64,000 bases of DNA. Origin: Bacillus sp. FJAT-26390 (lineage in GTDB: Bacteria; Bacillota; Bacilli; Paenibacillales; Paenibacillaceae). Location of the stretch: positions 372,001-436,000 of the forward strand of contig NZ_MAQX01000022.1 in NCBI RefSeq assembly GCF_001682865.1, written 5' to 3'. The notes beneath the pieces are model-generated. The model was not told where the DNA came from. It did not search any database and saw only the letters and a list, made by a program, of their open reading frames with translations. The first letter of the stretch is position 1. Every line of letters starts with the position of its first letter. Both the position numbers and the translations under genes were made by a program. Shown here one piece after another: positions 1 to 9,073 of the stretch.

Positions 1-1
1 T

Positions 2-121
2 GATTTAGGCGTTAGCGTTGCTCCTTCCCAGTTCGAGGGGATGTTCGTCTCTGCAGTTCATACGAATGAGGATATTGACGCAACGATTGAAGCGCATGAT
101 ATTGCGTTTAGCCGATTGTAG
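2..121 (+). CDS. hemL: Glutamate-1-semialdehyde 2,1-aminomutase, C-terminal end (partial)
   Basis: Only the last 39 residues lie in the window; the reading frame enters at base 2 and stops with TAG. The tail contains [15 protein letters not shown] followed by a helix ending in IAFSRL, which matches the end of HemL. HemL is a PLP enzyme that turns glutamate-1-semialdehyde into 5-aminolevulinate, the last step of the C5 route to tetrapyrroles. Finding spoVID and valS just downstream, as in B. subtilis, supports the call. The stop codon overlaps the ribosome binding site of the next gene, so the two are probably co-transcribed. Confidence 0.85.
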   Translation, partial: DLGVSVAPSQFEGMFVSAVHTNEDIDATIEAHDIAFSRL

Positions 122-130
122 GAGGAAAAT

Positions 131-1141
131 ATGATGATCAATGGGCAAGCAAAACGGAATGGACAGTGGCTGGAGCTGGATTGGTTAGCTCTAGGCTTGC
201 CTTTCGTTTCTGCAGCCGTTGATCCCGATTCGGAAAAAGACCCGGCACATACGCCGGAGCTTGCACAGCCGCGGGCTGGCAGCCATCCGCATGCAGTGCG
301 GCAGTGGCTGCTGGCCCGTTCTTTATTTCCGCAAAAGTGGATCAACAGGCTGTTTTCGATTGGAGGCATCCAGTGGAACGGGGATAAGCTTCAACTGCTC
401 GCTTTTCCGCCGGTAGATCCGAAAGAAGACGCGCTGTATCGCAAAGCTTCTCAGCCGTCTTATGTGGAGGCTCCTGCTGTTCTCTATGAGGATGATTTTT
501 GCATGGTGCTTCACAAGCCAGCGGGAATGGCCGTGCATGAATCGTTTGCCGGGCAAACAGGCACTTTGGATGAAGCCGCGGCCAGGCATCTGCTGAGCCA
601 GCGCGATCCGCTTACCGTCCGCCATATCCACAGACTTGATGACGACACTTCCGGTCCTGTGCTTTATGCGAAAAATGATTTGGCGCAGTGGAAGCTGGAT
701 GAGGCGATGCGAGCCAAAGCGATCGACAGGCAATATATTGCCATCGTACATGGACGGCTGTCAAAGCCATCGGGAACGATCGATCTCCCGATAGGCAAGG
801 ATCGGCATCATCGTGCGAAACGCCGCGTATCGGAGAGCGGCGAACAGGCTATTACGCACTACGAGACGGTTGATGCGAGCGCACAGCTGTCGCTGCTTCG
901 CGTGAAGCTTGAGACCGGACGAACCCATCAAATACGCGTTCATATGAGCTATATCGGACATTCGCTTGTTGGCGACGGCTTGTACGGAGGCGATGCGCGT
1001 CTGCTCGGGCATCAAGCGCTTCATGGGGAGAAGCTCGTTTTTCCCCACCCATGGAATGACACGCTCGTTGAAGCGCTCGCGCCTTGGCCGCAATGGCTCG
1101 AACAGCTTTCGGAAAACATACATTCCCGTTCAAAAAGATAG
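131..1141 (+). CDS. RluA-family pseudouridine synthase
   Basis: A 336-residue protein with the RluA-family signature HRLDDDTSG at residues 167-175; Asp170 is the expected catalytic aspartate that attacks the uridine base. A second family block (GRTHQIRVH) lies near residue 264. The N-terminal part is compatible with a degenerate S4-like RNA-binding region, but I see no clean S4 motif. It should convert specific uridines in rRNA or tRNA to pseudouridine in the cytoplasm; the target base cannot be read from sequence. AGGAGG at 120-125 sits 5 nt before ATG 131; ATG 134 is an alternative start. In B. subtilis no such gene stands between hemL and spoVID, so this is a lineage difference. Confidence 0.85.
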   Translation: MMINGQAKRNGQWLELDWLALGLPFVSAAVDPDSEKDPAHTPELAQPRAGSHPHAVRQWLLARSLFPQKWINRLFSIGGIQWNGDKLQLLAFPPVDPKEDALYRKASQPSYVEAPAVLYEDDFCMVLHKPAGMAVHESFAGQTGTLDEAAARHLLSQRDPLTVRHIHRLDDDTSGPVLYAKNDLAQWKLDEAMRAKAIDRQYIAIVHGRLSKPSGTIDLPIGKDRHHRAKRRVSESGEQAITHYETVDASAQLSLLRVKLETGRTHQIRVHMSYIGHSLVGDGLYGGDARLLGHQALHGEKLVFPHPWNDTLVEALAPWPQWLEQLSENIHSRSKR

Positions 1142-1170
1142 TCATGCTCCTGCCCAACACCCCATATAGA
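1141..1170 (+). promoter_or_regulatory. Candidate sigma-E promoter for spoVID
   Basis: GTCATGCT (1141-1148) resembles the sigma-E -35 element, and CATATAGA (1163-1170) resembles its -10 element, with a 14-nt spacer. spoVID is a sigma-E gene in B. subtilis, so such a promoter is expected here. The -10 matches only in part (consensus CATACAAT), so this is a moderate call. It overlaps the end of the preceding gene. Confidence 0.4.
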
Positions 1171-1227
1171 TAAGTAGTGAATGTAACGTTAGCCCAAGCA
1201 TTCAGTATGAGAGGGGAGGACTTTAGC

Positions 1228-2541
1228 GTGTCGGATCAAACGAACGGATTACGCTTTGACGTGTACGAGCGCGTCCATTTGCCCGATGATGTAGCGGCAA
1301 TTGACGAGCTGGAGGAAATTGAGCTTGTTCCCCGTATCCAAGTCATCGATCAGGGGGACCATGCCGTGCTTCGAGGACAGCTGCTTCTGAGCGGAATTTA
1401 TAGGAGTCAAAATGATCCTGAAAATTCGCTGACGCTCGAGCACTGGATACCGGTCGAAATAACGCTGCCGATGAACCGCATCTCTCGGCTGGACGATATT
1501 TCGATTGATATCGATAATTTTGACGTCGACTTATTGTCTGCCCGCACATTAAACATTACAGGCGTCCTTTCCTTAAGAGGCATCTCCGCTCAGCCTGTTC
1601 AGGAGCAAGAGGAGCTCTGGCGGGAAGAACCGTTCACTGTCGTCCATCAGAGGGATGCCTATGAGGAACGTGCGATTGAGTTTCTAAACAATCAGAGCAT
1701 TCCTTCCAACGAGCAGCCGTACATACCGGAGGAAAATGACATTGCTGCGCAAGAGGAGTTTTCCTTCCAGCAGCGGCCGGATGTATCGGATGAATCAGAG
1801 CAGCCGAATGAATCGGAGCCTACGGTTATGATCTCATCGGTATCTCATGATACGGGATGGTCATCGTCGCAGCTGTTCGCAACCGAAGCGCAGCCATCCG
1901 AAGAACAAGAGGAATTCCAAGCGGAAGAGCGTGAAATCACGTTATCCTCCCAGCAAGCGAGCCATGAGAGCTGGCTTGCGAATTCTGAATCGTTTGCGAA
2001 TTCCCCATCTGAACCGGATCAGGATCAATCGCCGTTCCAAAGCTCGCAGCAGCCTTTGGAGCAGGAGCGCGAGGAGTTTGAAGCACAGGAGCCGAAATCA
2101 TTCATTCCGGATGCTTTGCCGCCGCAGAGGCAGGAGCCAGATCAGGAAAAACCGGAGCTGCGCATTGCAGTTGGGGGCAAGCAGCCCCAGCCTCAAGAGG
2201 GAAGCGGATTGGCTCCTGATGTGGGCATTCTTACGCTGCTTCAGACGAGCAGACGGGAGCAAGCGGCTCGTCAGGCGGCTGAAGAGGTTGTGGCCCAGCA
2301 GCGGGCGGATGAGGTTGCAAGAGTACAAGCGTCAGGCGATGAGATCGAGTGGAAAAACTTATTTCTCGGCAAACGTTCGGAGGATACGGAATTCCGTAAA
2401 ATTCGGATGTGCATCGTGCAGAGGGATGAGACGCTTGACGTTATTGCCTCCCGTTACAGCTTGAACCCAAGGGAAATCATCATTTATAACCGATTGGATG
2501 ATTCCAGCGTGTCCGAAGGGCAACTGATTTACATTCCTTGA
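1228..2541 (+). CDS. spoVID: Stage VI sporulation protein D (spore coat encasement)
   Basis: GTG 1228 is preferred because GAGGGGAGGA stands at 1211-1220; an ATG at 1177 would lie upstream of that site. The protein of 437 residues begins with the conserved SpoVID block LRFDVYERVHL, has a beta-rich N-terminal domain of about 140 residues, then a long, acidic, Gln/Glu-rich low-complexity middle. It ends in a LysM domain of about 50 residues (VQRDETLDVIASRYSLNPREI). In B. subtilis SpoVID covers the forespore surface, recruits SafA through its N-terminal part and is needed for coat encasement. A safA-type gene lies 26 kb downstream in this window. Position between hemL and valS is the same as in B. 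subtilis. Confidence 0.9.
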   Translation: MSDQTNGLRFDVYERVHLPDDVAAIDELEEIELVPRIQVIDQGDHAVLRGQLLLSGIYRSQNDPENSLTLEHWIPVEITLPMNRISRLDDISIDIDNFDVDLLSARTLNITGVLSLRGISAQPVQEQEELWREEPFTVVHQRDAYEERAIEFLNNQSIPSNEQPYIPEENDIAAQEEFSFQQRPDVSDESEQPNESEPTVMISSVSHDTGWSSSQLFATEAQPSEEQEEFQAEEREITLSSQQASHESWLANSESFANSPSEPDQDQSPFQSSQQPLEQEREEFEAQEPKSFIPDALPPQRQEPDQEKPELRIAVGGKQPQPQEGSGLAPDVGILTLLQTSRREQAARQAAEEVVAQQRADEVARVQASGDEIEWKNLFLGKRSEDTEFRKIRMCIVQRDETLDVIASRYSLNPREIIIYNRLDDSSVSEGQLIYIP

Positions 2542-2557
2542 TGGTTAATTATGACAA

Positions 2558-2599
2558 AAATGCCCCTATTGCTCATTATTTTTAGCAATAGGGGCATTT
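2558..2599. terminator. Intrinsic terminator after spoVID
   Basis: Perfect 16-bp stem: arm 2558-2573 (AAATGCCCCTATTGCT) and arm 2584-2599, with a 10-nt T/A-rich loop. The 3' tract on the plus strand is only moderate (ATTTGTT). On the minus strand the hairpin is followed by TTTTTGTC, so the stem may work in both directions. Confidence 0.75.
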
Positions 2600-2614
2600 G
2601 TTATGCAAGTTTGG

Positions 2615-2643
2615 TTGACTCGGCGGCGCAACAAAGGTATGAT
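2615..2643 (+). promoter_or_regulatory. Sigma-A promoter of the valS T-box transcript
   Basis: TTGACT at 2615-2620 and TATGAT at 2638-2643, spacer exactly 17 nt. It lies directly upstream of the T-box leader and downstream of the spoVID terminator, so valS-folC-murC starts a new transcription unit here. Confidence 0.8.
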
Positions 2644-2649
2644 TAAACA

Positions 2650-2924
2650 TATATGCGTTATAACGACGTTGAAGGGGAATAGTACGCAGCAAAGCCTTCA
2701 GAGAGTGGAACCGTTACGCTGAGAGGTTCTGCAGGAAGTGACTGCTACGAGTCGCCCCGGAGTTGCCTGAGTCAAGTATGAGCAACCTGTGCTCTACCGA
2801 AGTCAGGCCGGCCGCAGCCGTTATCTGTTTGAGTGTCATGCGGATCTTGTTCGCATGGAACAAAGGTGGTACCACGGAAGCTAAACCTTTCGTCCTTTAT
2901 GATAAGGGCGGAAGGTTTTTTTTG
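2650..2924 (+). ncRNA. T-box leader, tRNA-Val responsive (valS)
   Basis: The T-box core AGGTGGTACCACGG at 2864-2877 carries the bulge that reads the CCA end of uncharged tRNA. It is followed by a terminator. Stem I starts near 2674 with GGGGAATAGTA; its 3' side at 2743-2757 reads TGCTACGA-GTC-GCCCC. This places a GTC valine codon at 2751-2753 as the specifier, consistent with valS downstream. Uncharged tRNA-Val should stabilise the antiterminator and allow valS transcription. Other GTC triplets (2771, 2802) exist but do not sit in a stem I loop by my folding. Confidence 0.9.
2884..2923 (+). terminator. Regulatory terminator of the valS T-box
   Basis: Arms 2884-2898 (AACCTTTCGTCCTTT) and 2904-2917 pair with G-U wobbles, followed by a run of T from 2916. 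The 5' arm overlaps the region that would pair with the T-box sequence in the antiterminator form. Confidence 0.85.
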
Positions 2925-2957
2925 TTTTTGTAGATCGATTTATGGAGGATGGAACGA

Positions 2958-5600
2958 ATGTCAGAAAATCAAACGACAACTGCAATGCCGACAACCTATG
3001 ATCCGAAGGCAGCCGAGCAGAAATGGTACGATTACTGGATGCAGGGCCAATTTTTCGAGGCGGGCAAACGCCCGGACGCCCAGCCGTATACCATTGTTAT
3101 CCCGCCTCCTAACGTGACCGGAATGCTTCATATCGGGCATGCGTTAGATTTTACCTTACAGGATATTTTGATTAGAACGAAGCGTATGCAAGGTTATGAC
3201 GCGCTTTGGCTGCCTGGATCAGACCACGCGGGCATCGCAACTCAGACAAGAGTAGAGCAGAAGCTTCGTGAGCAAGGAGTCTCTCGTTATGATTTGGGGC
3301 GGGAAGCTTTCCTTGAGAAGGTATGGGAGTGGAAGGAAGAGTATGCGAACACGATTCGCGAGCAATGGGCGAAAATGGGTCTTTCCCTTGATTACTCAAG
3401 AGAGCGGTTCACGCTGGATGAGGGCCTATCCAAGGCTGTTCGCGAGGTGTTTGTTCGTCTCTATGAGAAGGGGCTTATCTACCGCGGCAAAAAAATCATT
3501 AACTGGGACCCTGCTGCGCGCACAGCACTTTCCGATATTGAAGTAGAGCATAAAGAAGTTAACGGTCATTTGTACCATTTGCAATATCCGCTTAAGGACG
3601 GCTCCGGCTTCATTACGGTCGCAACGACTCGTCCGGAGACGATGCTGGGCGATTCGGCGGTAGCCGTTCATCCTGAGGATGAACGCTATAAGCACTTGAT
3701 CGGACAATTGATCGTGCTTCCGATTGTCGGCCGCGAAATTCCGATTATTGCAGACGAATACGTAGACAAGGAATTTGGTTCAGGCGCTGTAAAAATAACG
3801 CCTGCGCATGATCCGAACGACTTCGAGGTTGGCGAGCGCCACAGCCTTCCGCAAATTATCGTCATGGACGAGACAGGCAAGATGAATGCTGAAGCAGGCC
3901 CTTATCAAGGCCTCGACCGCTTCGATTGCCGCAAGCAGCTTGTTAAGGATTTGCAAGAGCAAGGCGTTTGCATTGAAATAGAAGATCATGTGCATCAGGT
4001 TGGACACAGCGAGCGCAGCGGCGCCGTTGTAGAGCCTTACTTGTCCACGCAGTGGTTCGTTGCGATGAAGCCGCTGGCTGAAGCGGCAATTGCTGCTCAA
4101 AAGGCAGGCAAAGGCGTGAATTTTGTACCGGAGCGCTTTGAGAAAATCTATTTGCACTGGATCGAGAACGTTCGCGACTGGTGTATTTCCCGTCAATTGT
4201 GGTGGGGCCACCGTATTCCGGCTTGGTATGACGAGGCGACAGGCGAGATGCATGTATCCCGCGAGGATATGGCAGGAGACCACCTGAGCCAAGACAATGA
4301 CGTGCTTGATACTTGGTTCAGCTCCGCGCTATGGCCGTTCTCAACGCTTGGCTGGCCGGATCAGACCGAGGACCTGAAGCGTTTCTACCCAACTGATGTG
4401 CTCGTTACGGGATACGATATCATTTACTTCTGGGTTGCGCGGATGATCTTTACGGCGCTTGAGTTTACGGAGCAGTCGCCATTTAAGGACGTGCTGATCC
4501 ACGGCCTCGTTCGCGACTCCGAAGGACAAAAAATGTCCAAGTCGAAGGGCAACGGCGTTGATCCCCTTGAAGTGATTGAGAAATACGGCGCTGATGCGAT
4601 GCGTTATATGATCTCTACCAGCAGCACGCCTGGACAGGATTTGCGTTTCCGCTGGGAGAAGGTGGAGCAAGCACGCAACTTCGCTAATAAAATTTGGAAT
4701 GCATCGCGTTTTGCGCTTATGAATTTGGAAGGCGTGGAAGCGAAGGACATTGATATTACCGTTAACTTGGGAACGGCGGATCGCTGGATTTTGCATCGCC
4801 TGAACGAAACGGTTCGTGACGTAACCCGTCTAATCGACAGCTACGAGTTCGGTGAAACCGGACGTTTATTGTATAATTTCATTTGGGATGATCTATGCGA
4901 CTGGTATATCGAGTTCGCTAAGCTCAGCCTATACAGCACGGATGAAACAGCGAAAAAAGCAACGCAATCCGTTCTTGCGTATGTGCTTGACCGGACGCAG
5001 CGCCTCATCCACCCATTCATGCCATATATCAGCGAAGAGATCTGGCAGCATTTGCCGCATGTAGGCGAGACGATTACGCTCGCTGAATGGCCGGTATACG
5101 ACACAGCGCTCGAAGCGCCCGAAGCTGTCAAAGAGATGGAGCTTCTTATGGAAATGATTCGTGCGGTACGCAATATCCGTGCGGAAGTGAATGTGCCGAT
5201 GAGCAAAAAGATCGAAATGCTGATCAAGCCGTCAGGCGAGGCTGAAGCGGCGATCCTGCTTCGCAACGAAGAATTCATTAAACGTTTCTGCGGTACGTCC
5301 ATGCTTGAAACAGGCTTGCATATCAGCGCGCCTGACAAAGCGATGACGGCTATCCTAACAGGCGCTGAGCTTTATTTGCCGCTTGCAGGCTTAATCGATA
5401 TCGCTCAGGAGATTGCAAGGCTGGAGAAGGAACATCAGCATTTGAATACCGAGGTTGAGCGGGTTGAGAAGAAGCTTGGCAATGAGGGCTTCGTAGCGAA
5501 AGCGCCGGCTAAGGTTATCGATGAGGAACGCGCCAAAATGAATGATTATGCAGAAAAACGCGATAAGGTGCTAGCTAGAATTGCGGAATTGCGCGGATAA
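2958..5600 (+). CDS. valS: Valyl-tRNA synthetase
   Basis: An 880-residue class I synthetase. HIGH is at residues 58-61 and KMSKS at 525-529, both perfect. The CP1 editing region between them contains the TTRPET block. The C-terminal end is a coiled coil (about 810-880) rich in Glu, Lys and Arg, the valyl-specific arm. ATG 2958 is chosen over ATG 2949 because GGAGG at 2944-2948 overlaps the latter and is correctly placed for the former. The protein charges tRNA-Val and edits Thr-tRNA-Val. It is the first gene of a valS-folC-murC unit and is controlled by the T-box leader upstream. Confidence 0.97.
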   Translation: MSENQTTTAMPTTYDPKAAEQKWYDYWMQGQFFEAGKRPDAQPYTIVIPPPNVTGMLHIGHALDFTLQDILIRTKRMQGYDALWLPGSDHAGIATQTRVEQKLREQGVSRYDLGREAFLEKVWEWKEEYANTIREQWAKMGLSLDYSRERFTLDEGLSKAVREVFVRLYEKGLIYRGKKIINWDPAARTALSDIEVEHKEVNGHLYHLQYPLKDGSGFITVATTRPETMLGDSAVAVHPEDERYKHLIGQLIVLPIVGREIPIIADEYVDKEFGSGAVKITPAHDPNDFEVGERHSLPQIIVMDETGKMNAEAGPYQGLDRFDCRKQLVKDLQEQGVCIEIEDHVHQVGHSERSGAVVEPYLSTQWFVAMKPLAEAAIAAQKAGKGVNFVPERFEKIYLHWIENVRDWCISRQLWWGHRIPAWYDEATGEMHVSREDMAGDHLSQDNDVLDTWFSSALWPFSTLGWPDQTEDLKRFYPTDVLVTGYDIIYFWVARMIFTALEFTEQSPFKDVLIHGLVRDSEGQKMSKSKGNGVDPLEVIEKYGADAMRYMISTSSTPGQDLRFRWEKVEQARNFANKIWNASRFALMNLEGVEAKDIDITVNLGTADRWILHRLNETVRDVTRLIDSYEFGETGRLLYNFIWDDLCDWYIEFAKLSLYSTDETAKKATQSVLAYVLDRTQRLIHPFMPYISEEIWQHLPHVGETITLAEWPVYDTALEAPEAVKEMELLMEMIRAVRNIRAEVNVPMSKKIEMLIKPSGEAEAAILLRNEEFIKRFCGTSMLETGLHISAPDKAMTAILTGAELYLPLAGLIDIAQEIARLEKEHQHLNTEVERVEKKLGNEGFVAKAPAKVIDEERAKMNDYAEKRDKVLARIAELRG

Positions 5601-5631
5601 CGCTGCAAAAACGGAAGAAGGTTCGAATAGT

Positions 5632-7017
5632 ATGACAGAGCATAATATAGAGCAGCGCCCGGCAGGGCCGCTGCAATCGTATAAAGAAGCGGTAGATTGG
5701 ATTACGGGGCTTATTCCCTTTGGCATCCGACCTGGTCTTGACCGGGTCGAGAAGCTGATGGAGATGCTTGATCATCCACATCGCAGATTGAAATTTATTC
5801 ATATTGCCGGAACGAATGGCAAAGGGTCCACTTCCGCTTATTTAACAAGCGTGCTGCTTCGTGCCGGGTATGATGTAGGAACCTTTACATCGCCTTATAT
5901 CACCAAGTTTACGAACCGGTTTCAGTACAACGGGATCGATATTGAAGAAGAGACGCTGCTAAAGCTCGCCAATGATCTCAAGCCTCATGTCGAAGCCATT
6001 GCAGAGACGGAGCTTGGTTCGCCGACGATGTTCGAGGTGTCTACGGCGCTTGCCATTCTTTTTTACGCGAAGGTTACTTATCCCGATTATGTCGTGTGGG
6101 AGACAGGACTTGGCGGCCGGCTTGACGTTACGAATATCGTGCATCCGGTCGTCTCCGTCATTACGAATATCGGCCATGATCATATGGACCGGCTTGGCGA
6201 CACGATCGCTGCCGTTGCCAGCGAGAAGGCTGGCATTATTAAAGCAGGCATTCCGGTAGTCAGCGCGGTAACCCAGCCTGAAGCGATCGAGGTAATTAAA
6301 AGAGTCGCAGCCGAGAAGAAAAGTACGTTGTATTTGCTCGGCGAGCAGTTCCATGAAACGGCGCTGTCGGTTCGTGAGGATGAGCAAACCTTCGCTTTCA
6401 ACAATTTGTTCCGGAGCATTGAGCCGCTTACGATTACGCTTAACGGGGCTCATCAACGGATGAACGCTGCTGTGGCGGTAATGACGCTAGAGGTGCTGCG
6501 TCAATACAATGCGCTTGTGGTGGAGGACGACATTTTGGCGGAAGGGCTGCGGACTGCGGCTTGGCCGGGCCGTCTCGAAATGGTTTCCAAGGAACCTCGG
6601 ATACTGATCGATGGCGCCCACAACCCGGAAGGTGCAGAATCGCTTGCCGATGCGTTAAAAACAACGTATAAGTATGATCGTTTGCATCTTATGATGGGTA
6701 TGCTGGAGAATAAGAATCATCAGGATGTTCTTAAGCATATACTACCAATAGTGGATACGCTTATTGTGACCGAGCCTGATTTTCGGATGAAAAAAGAAGC
6801 ACCCGCCTTGGCCGAGTTAATACAGGAAATGCGGGAAAAACAGCCTGATGAGTACTCTTTCGAGTTGGTAGTAGAACAGAATTGGCAACATGCATTACAA
6901 AAACTACAACAGTTAACCGGGGAAACAGACCTTGGGGTCGTGACAGGCACGCTTTATTTAATAGCTGACGTTCGCTCCCGCATCTTGTATAACTCGGATT
7001 CTGAAAAAGGTTGGTGA
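5632..7017 (+). CDS. folC: Folylpolyglutamate synthase / dihydrofolate synthase
   Basis: 461 residues from ATG 5632, which follows GAAGAAGG at a good distance. The Mur-ligase-type P-loop GTNGKGS is at residues 60-66, followed by FTSPYI and the substrate region [19 protein letters not shown] marks the start of the C-terminal domain. The enzyme adds glutamate to dihydropteroate and extends the polyglutamate tail of folates in the cytoplasm. Its place directly after valS is shared with B. subtilis; it is 31 nt from valS and only 7 nt from murC, so co-transcription is likely. Confidence 0.95.
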   Translation: MTEHNIEQRPAGPLQSYKEAVDWITGLIPFGIRPGLDRVEKLMEMLDHPHRRLKFIHIAGTNGKGSTSAYLTSVLLRAGYDVGTFTSPYITKFTNRFQYNGIDIEEETLLKLANDLKPHVEAIAETELGSPTMFEVSTALAILFYAKVTYPDYVVWETGLGGRLDVTNIVHPVVSVITNIGHDHMDRLGDTIAAVASEKAGIIKAGIPVVSAVTQPEAIEVIKRVAAEKKSTLYLLGEQFHETALSVREDEQTFAFNNLFRSIEPLTITLNGAHQRMNAAVAVMTLEVLRQYNALVVEDDILAEGLRTAAWPGRLEMVSKEPRILIDGAHNPEGAESLADALKTTYKYDRLHLMMGMLENKNHQDVLKHILPIVDTLIVTEPDFRMKKEAPALAELIQEMREKQPDEYSFELVVEQNWQHALQKLQQLTGETDLGVVTGTLYLIADVRSRILYNSDSEKGW

Positions 7018-7024
7018 ACCGTCT

Positions 7025-8419
7025 TTGAATACGGCAGAACACGTTCATTTCATCGGAATCGGCGGTTACGGAATGAGTGCCATTGCCCGCGTCATGCTGG
7101 AAATGGGCTATAAGGTGACTGGATCCGATGTCGCGCGTCAAGAATTAACAGAGAAGCTTGCTGCAAATGGTGCCAGCATCTATATCGGTCATCAGCCGGA
7201 GCATGTAAAGGGAGCGGACCTGGTCGTTTATTCGACTGCGCTTTCAAAGGATAATGTAGAACGGAAAGCGGCAGAGGAGCTTAACATTCCCGTTTTGCAT
7301 CGTTCGCAAATGTTGGCTAGATTGATGAACGCAGGCAAAGGAATCGCAGTAGCCGGCGCACATGGCAAGACGACGACGTCTTCCATGATCGCGCTTGTTA
7401 TGGAATCCTGCGATGCGGACCCTACCTATATTATCGGCGGGGAGATCGTTAATGTAGGCACTAACGCTAAAGCGGGTAAAGGCGAGTATGTCGTTGCGGA
7501 AGCGGATGAGAGTGACGGGTCGTTCCTGCATTACCACCCGACGCTAGCTATCGTAACGAATATCGAGCCGGATCATCTTGAAAATTATGACGGCGATTTC
7601 GGCAAGCTGAAGGCTGCCTACGTCCAGTTTTTGCAGCAGGTGAAAGAGGGCGGCAAAGCAATTGTTTGCGCGGATGACGAGACGGTTAACGAACTGATAC
7701 CGCAAGTGTACAAAGGCAATTTCGATGCATCGCAGCTTGTCACCTACGGCATTGACGGCGATGCGCAATATAAAGCTCAAAACATTGTGCTTGGCGACCG
7801 TAAGGTAACCTTCGCAATGACGCATAACGGCGAGTCGCTTGGCGATGTGGAGTTGTCTGTTCCGGGGCTCCATAACGTGTATAATGCGATGGCCACGATT
7901 ATTACTTGTCTAGAAGCGGGCTTGTCCTTCGATAAAATCGCGGTGGCGATTCAGTCGTTTAGAGGCGCTAAACGCCGCTTCCAGGTGCTTGGAGAAGTTA
8001 ATGATATTTTGGTCATTGATGACTATGCCCATCACCCGACGGAGATCAGAGCGACGATCAGCGCGGCTAAAGCGACAGGGAAACGCATTATTGCGGTATT
8101 CCAGCCGCAGCGCTATACGCGGACGTTTTTCTTATTCGATCAGTTTAGCCGCGCATTTCCTGAGGCAGATCAGGTGATCATCACCGATATTTACTCACCT
8201 GCCGGCGAGCTTGAAATCGAAGGAGTAAACTCGCATAAGCTGGTTGAGCTGATCAAGAGCAACAGCAACGCGAACACCGAGTATTTCCCAACGAAAGAGG
8301 AAGTGCTCGCTTATTTGACTGAACGAGTCGCACCAGGCGACCTTGTCATCACGATGGGAGCAGGCGACATTTGGAAGGTAGCGGACTCGCTAGCCAAATC
8401 GCTCAAAGCAGCCCACTAA
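7025..8419 (+). CDS. murC: UDP-N-acetylmuramate--L-alanine ligase
   Basis: 464 residues with an N-terminal Rossmann block [11 protein letters not shown] (residues 11-21), the ATP loop GAHGKTT at 111-117, the EADESDGS block near 160 and DDYAHHPTE near 335. These are the classical MurC motifs. It joins L-alanine to UDP-MurNAc, the first amino-acid step of murein precursor synthesis. The start is TTG 7025, seven bases after the folC stop; the ribosome binding site is weak (GGTTGG), so translation may be coupled to folC. A strong terminator follows. In B. subtilis murC is elsewhere, so folC-murC linkage is a lineage trait. Confidence 0.95.
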   Translation: MNTAEHVHFIGIGGYGMSAIARVMLEMGYKVTGSDVARQELTEKLAANGASIYIGHQPEHVKGADLVVYSTALSKDNVERKAAEELNIPVLHRSQMLARLMNAGKGIAVAGAHGKTTTSSMIALVMESCDADPTYIIGGEIVNVGTNAKAGKGEYVVAEADESDGSFLHYHPTLAIVTNIEPDHLENYDGDFGKLKAAYVQFLQQVKEGGKAIVCADDETVNELIPQVYKGNFDASQLVTYGIDGDAQYKAQNIVLGDRKVTFAMTHNGESLGDVELSVPGLHNVYNAMATIITCLEAGLSFDKIAVAIQSFRGAKRRFQVLGEVNDILVIDDYAHHPTEIRATISAAKATGKRIIAVFQPQRYTRTFFLFDQFSRAFPEADQVIITDIYSPAGELEIEGVNSHKLVELIKSNSNANTEYFPTKEEVLAYLTERVAPGDLVITMGAGDIWKVADSLAKSLKAAH

Positions 8420-8425
8420 GTGCAA

Positions 8426-8464
8426 AATGCCCGTTGGTTCCTTTGGAATCGGCGGGCATTTTTT
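8426..8464 (+). terminator. Intrinsic terminator after murC
   Basis: Arms AATGCCCG (8426-8433) and CGGGCATT (8453-8460), extended by a GU-containing upper stem to a three-base loop (TTT), followed by six T. Ends the valS-folC-murC unit. Confidence 0.9.
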
Positions 8465-9073
8465 GATTGGGCAACGATAGGATTAGCAGCCTGTTCTAAT
8501 TAGATAAAATTCAAGTAACCCATACCGCTCAACTAACTCGCATCCCAATCGCCCCCCACTATTTTTTCAACACATATCCTCTTATGATCAAAACTCCACG
8601 TTTAGTGGAGGTATCCGGATTTCTACTGCAATTTGTACAATGTAAGGGTCCACTACCGGCTAATTTCAATGCTACGTTGCAGTTTCTGCAACAGAAATCG
8701 CCGCAGTCCGCTCGGTTTCTACCTTAGGGCTATTTCCACTGCATTTTTTACAGCGTAGCTTCTCATTCGGACTGCTATGTCAGCTTTCTATTGCACAAAG
8801 TGCAATGTACGAAACTCGGTTAGTGTTGCAGGGAACCGCTGAATGACTCCTGATGAGTCTGGATACAGGCTTGACCGCTCATCGATTTTTTATCCACAAT
8901 ATGTAATTAATCTAATATTTTCCTCGTTTACTCAAACGCAGCCAAGAAGCCTTGGGCTGAGAGGATTCAAAACGCTTTTAAAAGGTTGGGCATGAACCTC
9001 AAAGCCTCCCGGTCTAAATCTCTTAAAACTCTCATAGAGTATTACTAGATGAACGGGACAAGGAGTGAATGTT
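8465..9073. other. Gene-free spacer between murC and the spoIIB-like gene
   Basis: About 600 bases without a credible open frame on either strand. Bases 8590-8820 hold a family of dyad-containing repeats described separately. Bases 8837-8855 carry a small hairpin (GACTC-CTGAT-GAGTC at 8843-8857). From 8880 onward the sequence is AT-rich and then leads into the ribosome binding site AAGGAG of the next gene; I could not assign a convincing sigma-A promoter in it. Confidence 0.6.
8620..8809. repeat. Four copies of a 25-nt dyad repeat (three direct, one inverted)
   Basis: Copies at 8620-8644, 8733-8757 and 8785-8809 on the plus strand and 8673-8697 on the minus strand. Each is exactly 25 nt and fits TTTCYRYTGCANNNNNTRCARYGTA. 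The core of each copy is a dyad, for example TTGCAC-AAA-GTGCAA in the last one. A diverged fifth unit may be the hairpin CTCCAC-GTTTA-GTGGAG at 8594-8610. The copies differ at many positions, so this is an old, decaying family rather than a recent duplication. Function unknown. Confidence 0.75.

Noticed and set aside
2761..2810. Alternative GTC specifier triplets in the valS T-box (2771, 2802)
   Set aside because: They fall outside the stem I loop that pairs GGGG with CCCC; the triplet at 2751 fits the geometry and aligns with the hisS leader.
8809..8860. Hammerhead-ribozyme-like words: CGAAAC at 8810 and CTGATGAG at 8848
   Set aside because: The CTGAT part sits in the loop of a GACTC/GAGTC hairpin, and no partner exists for the third stem in any of the three hammerhead orders.
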